From Kribbella jiaozuonensis (lineage in GTDB: Bacteria; Actinomycetota; Actinomycetes; Propionibacteriales; Kribbellaceae), in contig NZ_SZPZ01000004.1 of assembly GCF_005233875.1 (NCBI RefSeq), positions 124,001-188,000 on the forward strand: a stretch of 64,000 bases of DNA. Direction: 5' to 3'. The position numbers were made by a program, and so were the translations under genes. Under the pieces are notes generated by a model. The model worked only from the letters and a program-made list of their open reading frames with translations, had not been told where the DNA came from and made no database searches. The stretch's first letter is position 1. Each line of letters starts with the position of its first letter. This document shows, piece after piece, positions 17,719 through 26,795 of the stretch.

Positions 17719-18549
17719 ATGACGCTCTACGACTACAGCCCGATCACCGAACGACCCGCCCTCGAATGGCCCGACGGCAAGCGTGTGGCCTTCTACGTCG
17801 GGCTCAACATCGAACACTTCCTGCCCGACGAACCCTCCACCAGCATCTGGCCGCTCGACGTCAAACCCGACGCGCTGAACCAGGGCTGGCGCGAGTACGG
17901 CTCCCGCGTCGGCATCTGGCGCACCATCGACATCCTCGACCGGCACGGCGTCCGCGCGAGCGCTCTGGTCAACTCGATGGTTGCCGAGCACAACCCGCAG
18001 ATCATCAAGGCCGGCGTCGAACGCGACTGGGCGTGGCTCGCCCACGGCCAGACCAACTCGATCCTGCACACCGGCTACGAGCCCGACGAGGAACGCCGCA
18101 TCCTCACCGACATCACGACGACGATCGAGACCGCCACCGGCAAGCGTCCGAAGGGCTGGATGGGGCCGGCGCTGACCGAGACCCACAACACCCCGGAGCT
18201 GCTCGGCGAACTCGGCTACCAGTACGTCCTCGACTGGACCAACGACGACCAGCCGTACCGCTTGAACGTCCCCGGCATGCTCAGCGTCCCGTACACGCTC
18301 GAGCTCAACGACCTCGGGCTGTTCCTCCGCGGCCTGTCCGGCCCCGACTTCCTGCAGATGGTGAAGGACCAGTACGACGTACTGCGCGAAGAGGGCGGCC
18401 GGGTGATGGCGCTCGCGCTGCATCCGTTCGTGATCGGGCAGCCGTTCCGGGCGAAGTACCTGAACCTCGCGCTGGAGTACATTGCCGCGCAGAGCGACGT
18501 CTGGTTGACGACGAGTGACGAGATCGCCGCGCACTACCTGACCACGTAA
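17719..18549 (+). CDS. polysaccharide deacetylase-family protein (PuuE-like)
   Basis: 276-aa NodB-type carbohydrate esterase 4 fold, close in layout to the PuuE/allantoinase-like group. It shows VAFYVGLNIEHF, the RVGIWRTIDILDRHGVRAS segment, a degenerate metal site and the late MALALHPFVIGQPFR motif. There is no signal peptide, so it acts in the cytoplasm, on an amide rather than on cell-wall glycan if the subgroup is right. It has no Shine-Dalgarno and starts six bases after a -10 box. The merR remnant is its likely former or present regulator. Confidence 0.8.
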   Translation: MTLYDYSPITERPALEWPDGKRVAFYVGLNIEHFLPDEPSTSIWPLDVKPDALNQGWREYGSRVGIWRTIDILDRHGVRASALVNSMVAEHNPQIIKAGVERDWAWLAHGQTNSILHTGYEPDEERRILTDITTTIETATGKRPKGWMGPALTETHNTPELLGELGYQYVLDWTNDDQPYRLNVPGMLSVPYTLELNDLGLFLRGLSGPDFLQMVKDQYDVLREEGGRVMALALHPFVIGQPFRAKYLNLALEYIAAQSDVWLTTSDEIAAHYLTT

Positions 18550-18607
18550 CCCGGGTGGGCATGGCGCGTTGTTACTAATGGGTTTATTCTCGTCCGGATA
18601 ACTGGGG

Positions 18608-18627
18608 GGTGACGGCGCGCCGTCACC
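18608..18627. promoter_or_regulatory. 20-bp perfect palindrome upstream of the L,D-transpeptidase gene
   Basis: GGTGACGGCGCGCCGTCACC is fully self-complementary. It ends 21 bases before the L,D-transpeptidase ATG, within the expected 5' leader and just ahead of the SD (GGGGAG). No T-tract follows, so it is not an obvious terminator; an operator or RNA hairpin is more likely. Confidence 0.5.
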
Positions 18628-18648
18628 GGGAGCACGGGGAGTAACGAG

Positions 18649-19419
18649 ATGCGCAACGAGCGGGGCGGTACTTCGATCCCTGCCCTTGCCGTGCTCCTGC
18701 TGCTCGGCATCGTCGCCGCGGTCGGCATCTTCGGCAACAAGACGAAGCACGTCACCGTCGACCTCACCACGCTGACGGCCTCGACGACCGCCACCACGAT
18801 CGCGACCGCACCGCTCGACACGCAGCCGTTCACCGGGACCAGCGGGCTCGTCGTTCACCCCCGCGCCGAGGCCGCGCTGTTCACGGCACCGGACGCCGAC
18901 GCGTTCGGCAAGGTCGGCCCGACCCAGTTCGGTCCGACCTGGCTGCCGGTGGTCGAGCAGACCGACGGCTGGGTCCGGGTGCTGCTCCCCTCCAAGCCGA
19001 ACCGCTCGACGGGCTGGCTCCAGGACGAGGACCTCGACCGGGCCTTCTCGTCGTACCTGATCCGCGTGCACACCAGCTCACGGACGATCGAGCTGTTCGA
19101 CAAGAACAAGAGCCTGGGCACCTGGAAGGCCGGGGTCGGCGCGAAGAAGACGCCGACGCCGCCCGGCCGGACGTTCCTGCTCGGCTCGATCATCGACCAC
19201 AAGCGGTCGGCGTCGCCGATCGTGCTCCCGTTGGGTGCGCACAGTCCCACCTTGGACACGTTCGGTGGCGGGCCTGGTACGGTCGCGATCCACGGCTGGC
19301 CGAATCCCCACGTGTTCGGGGCGGCGATCAGTGCCGGTTGCGTCCGGGTGCCGAAGACCGCCCTCGCCGATCTGCAGAAGGTTCCGCTCGGGACGCTCGT
19401 CCTGATCGACAGCAAATAA
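18649..19419 (+). CDS. secreted L,D-transpeptidase (YkuD domain)
   Basis: 256 aa. An N-terminal anchor (IPALAVLLLLGIVAAVGIFG) is followed by an SH3-like stretch with GWLQDEDL near residue 120 and the YkuD domain from IRVHTSSRTIELFDKNKSLG onward. The active-site region reads AIHGWPNPHVFGAAISAGCV, with the nucleophilic Cys in SAGCVRVP. The second His of the usual SHGC is Ala here. It forms 3-3 cross-links or similar in peptidoglycan outside the membrane. It is read with the following secreted-protein gene, 10 bp downstream. Confidence 0.9.
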   Translation: MRNERGGTSIPALAVLLLLGIVAAVGIFGNKTKHVTVDLTTLTASTTATTIATAPLDTQPFTGTSGLVVHPRAEAALFTAPDADAFGKVGPTQFGPTWLPVVEQTDGWVRVLLPSKPNRSTGWLQDEDLDRAFSSYLIRVHTSSRTIELFDKNKSLGTWKAGVGAKKTPTPPGRTFLLGSIIDHKRSASPIVLPLGAHSPTLDTFGGGPGTVAIHGWPNPHVFGAAISAGCVRVPKTALADLQKVPLGTLVLIDSK

Positions 19420-19429
19420 GGAGATTCCG

Positions 19430-20323
19430 ATGCGACGACAGTTGGCTCCGACGATTCTCACGGCCGCGGCCGTGGCAGGCGTCGTGACGTTCAGCCTGGT
19501 CGCCAGTGCGCCGGCCGGCAACGCCGCGGCCCGGCCCTCGTCGGCGTACGCCGTGAGCGCGGAGGGCCAGGTGCCGATCGCGAAGACGCCGTACGCCGAA
19601 TCGCTCGACGGCAAGCGGCAGACGACCTCCGCGCTGGAGCTCCCGAAGAACCCGCTGATCTCGGTCCGCGCCGGTACGGCGACCGCGGGCAACGACTCGG
19701 CCTCGGTCGAGCTGTTCGACATCGTGGTCGGTCCGGACATCCTCAGCCAGGTGCAGATCCCGCCGGAGCTGAAGCAGCAGTGTGCGAGCCTGCCGAAGAC
19801 CGGCGCGGACGACCTGCCGCTGCCGGATATCGCGCTGCCCGACCTGGGTCTGCCGCTGCCGCAGCTGAGCACGAAGGACCTGCCGGTCAAGAACCTCCCC
19901 GACCTGTGCAACCTGCTGCTCAACCCGCCGAGTTCGCTGCTGGCCATCGACTCGCTGAACGTCTACTGCTCGGGTGACTCCGGCGGCGTCGACCTCGGCG
20001 CGGTGACGCTACTCGGTCAGACCTTGAAGCTCCCCAGCACCAAGCAGGGCGCGTCGCTGCCGTCGAACCCGCTGGCGGCCATCAGCGTCAACAGCCAGGG
20101 CAAGCACTCGGACGGCTCGTTCACGATCACCGGCCTGAGCATCAACCTCGGCGGCGGCGCCGAGGTCATCAACCTGGCCTCGGCCACCTGCGCCAAGCCG
20201 GCCACGAAGCCGAAGCCCAAGCCGACCCCCAAGCCGGCGAACCCGGCCCCGCCGCAGCTCGACACCCCGCCGGCCGCGCCGGTTCCGACCCCGGTGAAGA
20301 CCCACCAGGCCGTCACCGGCTGA
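19430..20323 (+). CDS. secreted protein of unknown function with Pro/Lys-rich tail
   Basis: 297 aa with a signal peptide (LTAAAVAGVVTFSLVASAPAGNAA). The mature part is Ser/Leu/Pro-rich with repeats of DLPLPDIALPDLGLPLPQ type and few cysteines. The C-terminus is a Lys-Pro repeat region (KPKPKPTPKPANPAPP) that could sit in the cell wall. GGAG stands before the ATG. It follows the L,D-transpeptidase closely and may be a wall-associated partner. I do not recognise a family beyond a generic actinobacterial surface protein. Confidence 0.7.
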   Translation: MRRQLAPTILTAAAVAGVVTFSLVASAPAGNAAARPSSAYAVSAEGQVPIAKTPYAESLDGKRQTTSALELPKNPLISVRAGTATAGNDSASVELFDIVVGPDILSQVQIPPELKQQCASLPKTGADDLPLPDIALPDLGLPLPQLSTKDLPVKNLPDLCNLLLNPPSSLLAIDSLNVYCSGDSGGVDLGAVTLLGQTLKLPSTKQGASLPSNPLAAISVNSQGKHSDGSFTITGLSINLGGGAEVINLASATCAKPATKPKPKPTPKPANPAPPQLDTPPAAPVPTPVKTHQAVTG

Positions 20324-20335
20324 CGGCCTGTTCTT

Positions 20336-21556
20336 CTACAGCTTCACGCCCAGTAAGGCATCCACTGCCTGGGCGATGAGAGCAGGCGCCTCGTGATCGT
20401 CGCCCTCGCTCTCCGCCCAGGCGTCCACCGCGGCCAGTGCGGCCACGGTGTCCAGGTCGTTCGTCAGTGCCGCCCGTAGAGCGTCGACCGCGGCAGCACC
20501 GTCCGGCCCGGAACCGCGACCGATCGCACCGCGCCAGACATCCAGTCGGGCCTGCGCGTCGGTCAGGTCCGACGCCATCCAGAACCAGTCCGTGCGGTAG
20601 TGGTGGGTGAGCAGCGCCAGCCGGATCGCCATCGGATCCGCGCCCGCCAGCCGCTCCTTCGACACCAGCACCAGGTTGCCCTTGGACTTCGACATCTTCT
20701 CGCCGTCGAGCCCGACCATCGCCTGGTGCACGTACGCCCGGGCGAACGGGTGCTCGCCGGTCGCGACCTGCGCACCGCTGGCCGACATCTCGTGGTGCGG
20801 GAAGATCAGGTCGGTCCCGCCGCCCTGGACGTCGAACGTCATCCCGAGGTACTTCAGCGCGATCGCCGAGCACTCCACGTGCCACCCCGGCCGGCCGCGT
20901 CCGAGGGCCGAGTCCCACGCGGGCTCCCCCGGCCGCTCGTGCCGCCACAGCAGGCTGTCCAGCGGGTCCTGCTTGCCCTCGCGGTCCGGATCGCCGCCGC
21001 GCTCCGCGAACAGCTCGGTCATCGTCTCGCGGTCGTAGTTCGACACGCCGCCGAACAGCGGGTCGGTCTTCACCGCGAAGTACAGGTCGCCGTCGACGGA
21101 GTACACCGCGCCGGCCCGGCGCAGGTCCTCGACCGCGTCCGAGACCAGGTCGATCGACTCGACCACGCCGATGTAGTTCTGCGGCGGGATCACCCGCAGC
21201 GCGGTCATGTCGTCGCGGAACAGCTGGATCTCCTGCGCCGCCAGGTCGGTCCACTCGACCCCGGTCGCCGTCGCCCGCTCGAGCAGCGGATCGTCGACGT
21301 CAGTGATGTTCTGCGTGTAGTGGACGTCGTACCCGCTGTCCCGCCACAGGCGGTTGATCAGGTCGAACGTGACGTACGTCGCCGCGTGGCCCATATGCGT
21401 CGCGTCGTACGGCGTGATGCCGCACACGTACATCCGCGCGGTGGCGCTGTCGGTCGGCGGCACCTCGACCAGGCCGCGGGAAGCGGTGTCGTAGAGGCGC
21501 AGCCGCCGGGCCGGCCCGGGTACGACCGGGATGTCTGGTTTCGTCCACGCCTGCAT
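20336..21556 (-). CDS. mshC: cysteine:1-D-myo-inosityl 2-amino-2-deoxy-alpha-D-glucopyranoside ligase MshC
   Basis: Third committed enzyme of mycothiol synthesis; it joins cysteine to GlcN-inositol using ATP. 406 aa. It resembles class I cysteinyl-tRNA synthetase but is shorter and has the MshC-specific CGITPYDATHMGHAATYV in place of the CysRS HIGH region; the Cys and His residues there bind zinc and ATP. KMSKSKGNL is the second ATP motif. The start lies seven bases after a TAAGCT box and has no SD, so it is probably leaderless. The neighbours match the actinobacterial msh block. Confidence 0.95.
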   Translation of the reverse strand: MQAWTKPDIPVVPGPARRLRLYDTASRGLVEVPPTDSATARMYVCGITPYDATHMGHAATYVTFDLINRLWRDSGYDVHYTQNITDVDDPLLERATATGVEWTDLAAQEIQLFRDDMTALRVIPPQNYIGVVESIDLVSDAVEDLRRAGAVYSVDGDLYFAVKTDPLFGGVSNYDRETMTELFAERGGDPDREGKQDPLDSLLWRHERPGEPAWDSALGRGRPGWHVECSAIALKYLGMTFDVQGGGTDLIFPHHEMSASGAQVATGEHPFARAYVHQAMVGLDGEKMSKSKGNLVLVSKERLAGADPMAIRLALLTHHYRTDWFWMASDLTDAQARLDVWRGAIGRGSGPDGAAAVDALRAALTNDLDTVAALAAVDAWAESEGDDHEAPALIAQAVDALLGVKL

Positions 21557-21657
21557 GTGTCGGAGCTTATGCCAGTCCGATTTTCAATGACGCGACACGG
21601 TTCCAATCCGTGGTCCGTCCATCGGCTGGCCCCCTGGTCCCGCTAGCGTCGCCAGCG

Positions 21658-22356
21658 ATGAGCGCTGACTTCAGTTCCGACTTCCAGGCGTACGGCGGCT
21701 GGATCGCCGCGGCCGCGATCCAGCAACAGGACCTCTTCAACGAGGTGGTCGGCCCTGGCTCGTTGCACGCCGACCTCGACGCGCGGACGCTCACCGGCGA
21801 CCGGACCGCGCTCGGCGGCGTCTCGTTGCTCGGCAGCTTCTCGCACCAGGACAACACCTGGCTGTGGGGCTGGGCGAACCCGGGCTTCGGCCCGGACGCG
21901 CCGGCAGTCGCGCCGACCGAGGCGATCCGGCAGTTCGGCGGCAGGCACGGGATCGACGAGTTCACCACCGGCAGCCTGGACCTGAGCGGGTTCCCGCAAC
22001 CGGCGCAGGCCGCGATCACGCTCGCGATCACCGCAGGCGCCGTACTCGGTGGTCGTGGGGTCTGGTCGACCGCGATCAACGAGGGTCTCGGGCACGTGTA
22101 CCTGCATGTCGCGGACGAGCAGCTGCCGCTGGCCGGGTTCGACGCGATCGCGACGCCGCGGCTGCTGATGACGGCGGTAAGTGTGTTCCCGTCCGACCAT
22201 CGGCAGGTCGTCCGCGGGTACTTCCAGCACTTCGGCCTGCAGTACGACGAAGGCCCGGACGCGATCCGCGGTACGGCGCCGAACGGCAGCGTCGTCCTCG
22301 CGTCCTTCGACGACCTCGGCCGGATCGGCAACGTGAGCGTCGAGCCGACGGTCTAG
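21658..22356 (+). CDS. DUF6882-like protein of unknown function
   Basis: 232 aa, soluble, no signal. It begins FSSDFQAYGGWIAAAAIQQQ; the central DNTWLWGWANPGF is a Trp-rich strand seen in DUF6882-type proteins. The ATG at 21658 has no SD but follows TAGCGT by eight bases, so the mRNA is probably leaderless. It is read against the flow between mshC and the SCO1664-family gene, which are usually closer together, and so looks like an insertion into that block. Family assignment is from memory of the motif. Confidence 0.6.
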   Translation: MSADFSSDFQAYGGWIAAAAIQQQDLFNEVVGPGSLHADLDARTLTGDRTALGGVSLLGSFSHQDNTWLWGWANPGFGPDAPAVAPTEAIRQFGGRHGIDEFTTGSLDLSGFPQPAQAAITLAITAGAVLGGRGVWSTAINEGLGHVYLHVADEQLPLAGFDAIATPRLLMTAVSVFPSDHRQVVRGYFQHFGLQYDEGPDAIRGTAPNGSVVLASFDDLGRIGNVSVEPTV

Positions 22357-23147
22357 AACGCGGGCCAGGGAATCGCGGGCCAGTCGTCGCTCGGGTACGG
22401 GAAGGTGCCGGTCTTCAGTAGCGTCGCGCAGCGCTCGCGGGTCGCGGTCAGCTCGACCGTGGTGATCAGCTCGCACAATTGTTGCCCGAAGCCACCAGCG
22501 AGCTGATCGGCCAACCGGCGTACGTCGTCCAGCAGGTCGGCCGGGATCGAATCGCCGGCCCAGCCCCACAGCACCGTGCGGAGCTTGTCGTCGGCGTTGA
22601 ACGTGACGCCGTGGTCCACGCCGTACACCCGGCCGTCGCCCGGGTTCAGCACGTGGCCGCCCTTGCGGTCGGCATTGTTGACCACGGCATCGAATACGGC
22701 CATCCGCTTCAGCGCCTCGTTGTCCGCGTGCACGAGCGTGACCGGGTTGTGGCGGCCGTCGAGCGCCTCGAGTACGCCGACCCAGCCCTTCGGCACGCGA
22801 CCTTGCGGCACGATGTCGACCAGCTCGGTCTCCCCCGGCCCGAGCTCGGCCTCGTCGATCCAGAGCTGGACCATGCCCACGCCGAGTGGCCCGTCCCGCA
22901 ACAAGGTCGGCGGCACCACGGACCAGCCGAGCGCCTCGGAGACGACGTACGCCGCGAACTCGCGCTGGGCCAGCGTGCCGTCGGGGAAGTCCCACAGCGG
23001 CCGCTCGCCCTCGACCGGTTTGTAGACCACGGTCGCGGTCTCGCCGTTGAGGCTGACCGAGCCCTGGTACGTGCCGTTCGACGCCGCGACGAGGCGACCG
23101 TGCAACGACAGTTCGCCGAGAGCGAGGAGCTCCGGATCGATCGTCAT
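22353..23147 (-). CDS. SCO1664-family kinase-like protein
   Basis: 264 aa of the SCO1664 family, distantly related to phosphatidylinositol 3/4-kinases. Seen are the N-loop GTYQGSVSLNGETATVVYKP, RMAVFDAVVNNADRKGGHVL (catalytic-loop-like, with DRKGGH) and VYGVDHGVTF (DxG metal-binding position). The substrate is unknown. It overlaps the DUF3090 gene by 4 nt and is conserved next to mshC in actinobacteria. Confidence 0.85.
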   Translation of the reverse strand: MTIDPELLALGELSLHGRLVAASNGTYQGSVSLNGETATVVYKPVEGERPLWDFPDGTLAQREFAAYVVSEALGWSVVPPTLLRDGPLGVGMVQLWIDEAELGPGETELVDIVPQGRVPKGWVGVLEALDGRHNPVTLVHADNEALKRMAVFDAVVNNADRKGGHVLNPGDGRVYGVDHGVTFNADDKLRTVLWGWAGDSIPADLLDDVRRLADQLAGGFGQQLCELITTVELTATRERCATLLKTGTFPYPSDDWPAIPWPAF

Positions 23148-23719
23148 TCCGGCAGATGCCTGCGGTAGCCGTTGGCCCGGGGGCAGATGTGGCCGTCGGC
23201 GTCGATCGGCCGGCCGCAGAACGGGCAGCTCGGGCGACCGGACGCGACCAGCGCGACGGCACGCCGGGCGAAGGCCCTGGCCTGCTCCTCCGTGATCCGG
23301 ACGATGAACACCTCGGCGTCGTCGGACTCCATCGCGGCGGCGACCGGGTCGGTCTCCTCGAGGTCGGCCTGCTCACCGGTGACGACCGCGAACACCTCGA
23401 TCACCACGCGCTCGGCGTCGGCCTCCCAGGCCAGCGTCATCGTGCCGGCCCGGAACTCCTCCTCGATCGGCTGCTCCAGCGGCGCGGTGTCGTCCGCCGA
23501 GGTCAGCGTCACCGGGTCGCGGTCGAACCGCCGGGCGACCTCGTCGAGCATCACGTCGAGCCGCTCCGCGAGCGCCATCACCTGTTCCTTCTCACACGCG
23601 ACCGACGTCAGCCGTTGCCCGGCCCGGGCCTGCAGGAAGAACGTCCTCGCACCGGGCTCCCCCACGGTGCCGGCGACGAACCGCTCGGGGTCGTCGTAGG
23701 TATGTACCACTCGCGCCAT
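23144..23719 (-). CDS. DUF3090-family protein with C-terminal zinc ribbon
   Basis: 191 aa. An acidic N-terminal domain starts VVHTYDDPERFVAGTVGEPG; the C-terminus ends CPFCGRPIDADGHICPRANGY, a metal-binding ribbon. It lies 12 bp after the phosphomutase gene and overlaps the SCO1664-family start. The three are coexpressed in many actinobacteria (Rv2133c-Rv2135c region), but the function is undetermined. Confidence 0.88.
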   Translation of the reverse strand: MARVVHTYDDPERFVAGTVGEPGARTFFLQARAGQRLTSVACEKEQVMALAERLDVMLDEVARRFDRDPVTLTSADDTAPLEQPIEEEFRAGTMTLAWEADAERVVIEVFAVVTGEQADLEETDPVAAAMESDDAEVFIVRITEEQARAFARRAVALVASGRPSCPFCGRPIDADGHICPRANGYRRHLPE

Positions 23720-23731
23720 ATCTAGACCCTA

Positions 23732-24451
23732 TTACCGTCCGCCGACGACCGCGTCCGAGGACTGCTTCTTGGGCTTGCCTTTCGCTGTCGGCTTAGGGAC
23801 CAGCGACGCCAACTCGCTGCCGGAGTCGTTCAGGCGGACCAGGAACGGCCGGGTCGCGGTGTAGGTGATGATCGTGGTCGAGGCGGTGTCGACGACGATC
23901 CGCTGGAACGTGTCCAGGTGCTGGCCGAGTGCGTCCGCCACGATCGCCTTGATCACGTCGCCGTGCGAGACCGCGACCCAGATCGCGTTGTTGCCATGGC
24001 TGTTCGCAAGCGCCGCGTCGTGCGCCCGGATCGCGTCGACCGCGCGCTGCTGCATCGCCCGCATCGACTCGCCGTTCGGGAACGTGACCGCGGATGGGTG
24101 CTGCTGGACGACGGCCCACAGCGGGTCCTTGGCCAGGGTCGCGATCTTCTTGCCGGTCCAGTCGCCGTACCCGCACTCGGTCAGTCGGCGGTCGGTTGCC
24201 GGACGCAACGCGGGGTGCTGGTCGGGGTGGTGTTCGGCGTACTGCTTGGCGATCGCGGCCGCGGTCTGCTTGCACCGCTCGAGGGGTGAGGTGACGATCG
24301 CGGCCAGCGGCAGGTCGGCCAGTCGCTGCGCGACCGCCTCGGCCTGTTTGACGCCGGTCTCGTCCAGCTTCACACCGGGAGTACGACCAGCCAGCGTGCC
24401 GGATGTGTTCGCAGCACTACGACCGTGGCGGACCAGAATCACCGTGGGCAT
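23732..24451 (-). CDS. histidine phosphatase / phosphomutase-like protein (MSMEG_4193 family)
   Basis: 239 aa. The phosphoglycerate-mutase-like signature LVRHGRSAAN carries the phospho-accepting His; TSPLERCKQTA and AVSHGDVIKA give the second Arg and the second His. The ATG at 24451 follows TAACGT by seven bases without an SD, pointing to leaderless transcription; a longer upstream frame is not supported. First gene of the phosphomutase-DUF3090-SCO1664 operon. Confidence 0.9.
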   Translation of the reverse strand: MPTVILVRHGRSAANTSGTLAGRTPGVKLDETGVKQAEAVAQRLADLPLAAIVTSPLERCKQTAAAIAKQYAEHHPDQHPALRPATDRRLTECGYGDWTGKKIATLAKDPLWAVVQQHPSAVTFPNGESMRAMQQRAVDAIRAHDAALANSHGNNAIWVAVSHGDVIKAIVADALGQHLDTFQRIVVDTASTTIITYTATRPFLVRLNDSGSELASLVPKPTAKGKPKKQSSDAVVGGR

Positions 24452-24488
24452 GGTGTGCACGTTATCCGGTCCGACAAGTCGGAGTGCC

Positions 24489-25472
24489 ATGATGGGTGCT
24501 GTGATCGTCGACTGCGGGGTGTACGCCGAGGGGGAACGGCGGGACCTGCCCAAGGACCCCGAGACCGTTGCCCAGGCCATCGACGACGACCACGAATCGT
24601 TCGGGTGGATCGGGCTGCACGACCCGTCGGACGCCGAGATGGAGCGGGTCCAACGGCTGTTCGACCTGCACGATCTGGCCGTCGAGGACGCGCTGCAGAT
24701 CCACCAGCGGCCGAAGGTCGAGCGGTTCGGCGACATGATCCTCGTCGTACTGCGGACGCTCTGGTACGTCGACGAGGGCGACGCGGTCGAGACCGGGCAG
24801 GTGACCGCGTTCATCGGGCAGCGGTACGTCGTGACGGTGCGGCACGGGGAAGGCGGTGAGCTCGCCACCACGCGGCACGAACTCGAGGAGCGCGCCCAGA
24901 TGCTCGGGCATGGGCCGGCCGCCGTACTGTGGGCGATCTGCGACGCGATCGTGGACCAGTACGAGACCGTCGCCGAACAGGTCGAGATCGACGTCGACGA
25001 GATCGAGAGCTCGGTGTTCTCCCCCGAGCGGACGAGCGACGCGGAGCGGATCTACCGCCTGAAGCGCGAGGTGCTCGAGATGCGGCGGGCGATCGATCCG
25101 CTGCGGGAGCCGATGGAGGAGTTCGCGCACGGGGTCGCCGGGCTCGGGCCGAAGGCGAGCCCGTTCTTCCGCGACGTCGCCGACCATCTCAGCCGGGTCT
25201 CCGACCAGACCGAGTCGATCGACACCCTGCTCCAGTCGGCGCTGAACGCACACCTCGCCCGGGTCTCGGTCCAGCAGAACGACGACATGCGCAAGATCTC
25301 CGCGTGGGTCGCGATCGCTGCGGTCCCCACGATGCTGGCGGGCATCTACGGCATGAACTTCGACAACATGCCAGAACTCCGCTGGCACTTCGGCTACTAC
25401 GGCGTCCTCCTCCTGATGGCCGTCGTCTGCTCCACCATGTACCGCTTCTTCCGCAAGGTCGGCTGGCTGTAA
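24489..25472 (+). CDS. corA: CorA-family magnesium/cobalt transporter
   Basis: 327 aa. The large soluble N-terminal funnel domain (residues 1-260) is followed by two C-terminal helices with the selectivity motif YGMNF between them (IYGMNFDNMP). The start is a double ATG (24489/24492) with GGAG before it. It transports Mg2+ in a pentameric complex. It is divergent from the phosphomutase operon, 37 bp between starts. The paralogue at 55.5 kb is truncated, so this is the intact copy in the window. Confidence 0.94.
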   Translation: MMGAVIVDCGVYAEGERRDLPKDPETVAQAIDDDHESFGWIGLHDPSDAEMERVQRLFDLHDLAVEDALQIHQRPKVERFGDMILVVLRTLWYVDEGDAVETGQVTAFIGQRYVVTVRHGEGGELATTRHELEERAQMLGHGPAAVLWAICDAIVDQYETVAEQVEIDVDEIESSVFSPERTSDAERIYRLKREVLEMRRAIDPLREPMEEFAHGVAGLGPKASPFFRDVADHLSRVSDQTESIDTLLQSALNAHLARVSVQQNDDMRKISAWVAIAAVPTMLAGIYGMNFDNMPELRWHFGYYGVLLLMAVVCSTMYRFFRKVGWL

Positions 25473-25563
25473 TCCCCCGCGTGCTCGCGCGCCACCGACG
25501 TGCTCCGCGGCCGCCTCTCGTCGCCCCGCTCCTCGGCGCGCCCGCTACGCGCGCCACCCACCC

Positions 25564-25590
25564 CCGGGCTCATCGCCCGGAGCATCCTTT
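25564..25590 (+). terminator. candidate terminator of corA
   Basis: Hairpin CCGGGC-TCATC-GCCCGG (25564-25580) followed by AGCATCCTTT, about 90 bases after the corA stop. A second small hairpin CCGGC-TATC-GCCGG follows at 25592-25605. Confidence 0.45.
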
Positions 25591-25916
25591 TCCGGCTATC
25601 GCCGGGGTTTGCGAGCTGCCGCTCGCGATCTCGCGCTGCCGCGCGGTGCGACCGCCTCGCGATGCGGCCTACTCGCGCCATCGAGGCGACCCGCTCCCCG
25701 GGGGGTGAACCCGCGGCCACGAACCCGTGGCGTGGACCGCTCGCGTGGCGCGGCGGGCGCCGCACCTTCGGCTGCTCGTGTCGCCGGGCAGGCATGCGCC
25801 GGGGCGCGCTCGCGTTGGTGGGCTTGTGCTGTGGGCTGCTCGGGGGAACGAGCCGTCGGATGCACCGGCAGCCGGCATATCGGACCGAGGGGCGTGCCTC
25901 AGATAAACAGCAGGGC

Positions 25917-25942
25917 CGGCGACACCTCGTCAGATGTCGCCG
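25917..25942 (-). terminator. candidate terminator of uppP
   Basis: Eight-base perfect stem CGGCGACA (25917-25924) / TGTCGCCG (25935-25942) with a 10-nt loop, 25 bases after the uppP stop on the minus strand. The downstream tail CTGTTTATC is only weakly T-rich. Confidence 0.55.
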
Positions 25943-25967
25943 ACTCCCGCGAAGTCCGCAGTACAGC

Positions 25968-26795
25968 TTAAGTAGCTGTGATGGTGCTGGTGGCCAGGAG
26001 GATTACCAGGACGATGCCGAGCAAGACCCGGTAGAAGGCGAAGACCTCGATTGTGTGTTTGGCTACGAAGCGGAGGAGCCAGGCGATTGAGGCGTAGGCG
26101 ACGATGAAGCTGACGACTGTGCCGACCAGCAGGGGAACCGCGCCGACGTTGCCGTGGAGGGCGTCTTTTAGTTCGTAGACGCCAGCGCCGACCAGGGCCG
26201 GGATGCCTAGCAGGAAAGAGATGCGGGTGGCGGCGACCCGGTCCAGGCCGCGGAAGAGGCCGGCGGAGATGGTGGCGCCGGAGCGGGAGATTCCGGGGAT
26301 CAGCGCGAGGCATTGGACCAGGCCCATGACCAACGCGTCCACGAACGTGATGCGGGTGAGCGGCCGTTCCTTTGTGCCGAGGCGTTCGGCGGCGACCATG
26401 ACGATGGACCAGCCGATCAGGGCCGCGGCCACCCACCACAGGCTGCGCAGGGGACCTGAGATCAGGTCGCGGGCGAGGAAGCCGACGATCACGATCGGGA
26501 CCGAGCCGACGATGACGTACCAGCCCATCCGGTGGTCGAACTCGCCGCGGTGTTCGGGCTTGGCCAGCCCACGCACCCACGCGACCGCGATCCGGGAGAT
26601 GTCCTTCCAGAAGTACAGGACGACGGCGGCGATCGCGCCGACCTGGATCACCGCGGTGAAGCCGGTGATCGACGGGTCGTCGATCTTCAGTCCGAGCATC
26701 TTCGACACGATGGTCAGGTGCCCGGTGCTGGAGACCGGGAGGAATTCGGTCAGGCCCTCGACGATGCCGAGGATGATGGAGTCCCAGATCGTCAT
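25968..26795 (-). CDS. uppP: undecaprenyl-diphosphatase UppP (BacA)
   Basis: 275-aa polytopic membrane enzyme that removes a phosphate from undecaprenyl pyrophosphate to recycle the lipid carrier for cell-wall synthesis; overproduction gives bacitracin resistance. Both signature segments are present: EGLTEFLPVSSTGH near the N-terminus and LIPGISRSGAT in the second half. The ATG overlaps the stop of the upstream F420 oxidoreductase by one base (TGATG), so translation is coupled. Confidence 0.96.
   Translation of the reverse strand: MTIWDSIILGIVEGLTEFLPVSSTGHLTIVSKMLGLKIDDPSITGFTAVIQVGAIAAVVLYFWKDISRIAVAWVRGLAKPEHRGEFDHRMGWYVIVGSVPIVIVGFLARDLISGPLRSLWWVAAALIGWSIVMVAAERLGTKERPLTRITFVDALVMGLVQCLALIPGISRSGATISAGLFRGLDRVAATRISFLLGIPALVGAGVYELKDALHGNVGAVPLLVGTVVSFIVAYASIAWLLRFVAKHTIEVFAFYRVLLGIVLVILLATSTITAT

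Larger units (their letters stand above)
25473..25967. other. 495-bp GC-rich non-coding stretch with clustered hairpins
   Basis: No reading frame here has a credible start, RBS and protein-like composition on either strand. The sequence is rich in short inverted repeats (CCGGGC/GCCCGG, CCGGC/GCCGG, GCCACG/CGTGGC, CGGCGACA/TGTCGCCG). Terminators of corA and uppP lie at its edges; the middle, about 25610-25900, is unexplained. Confidence 0.6.

Noticed and set aside
25397..25795. 132-codon frame on the minus strand in the corA-uppP gap
   Set aside because: Arg/Pro/Ala-rich, no RBS, overlaps the corA end; explained by GC bias.
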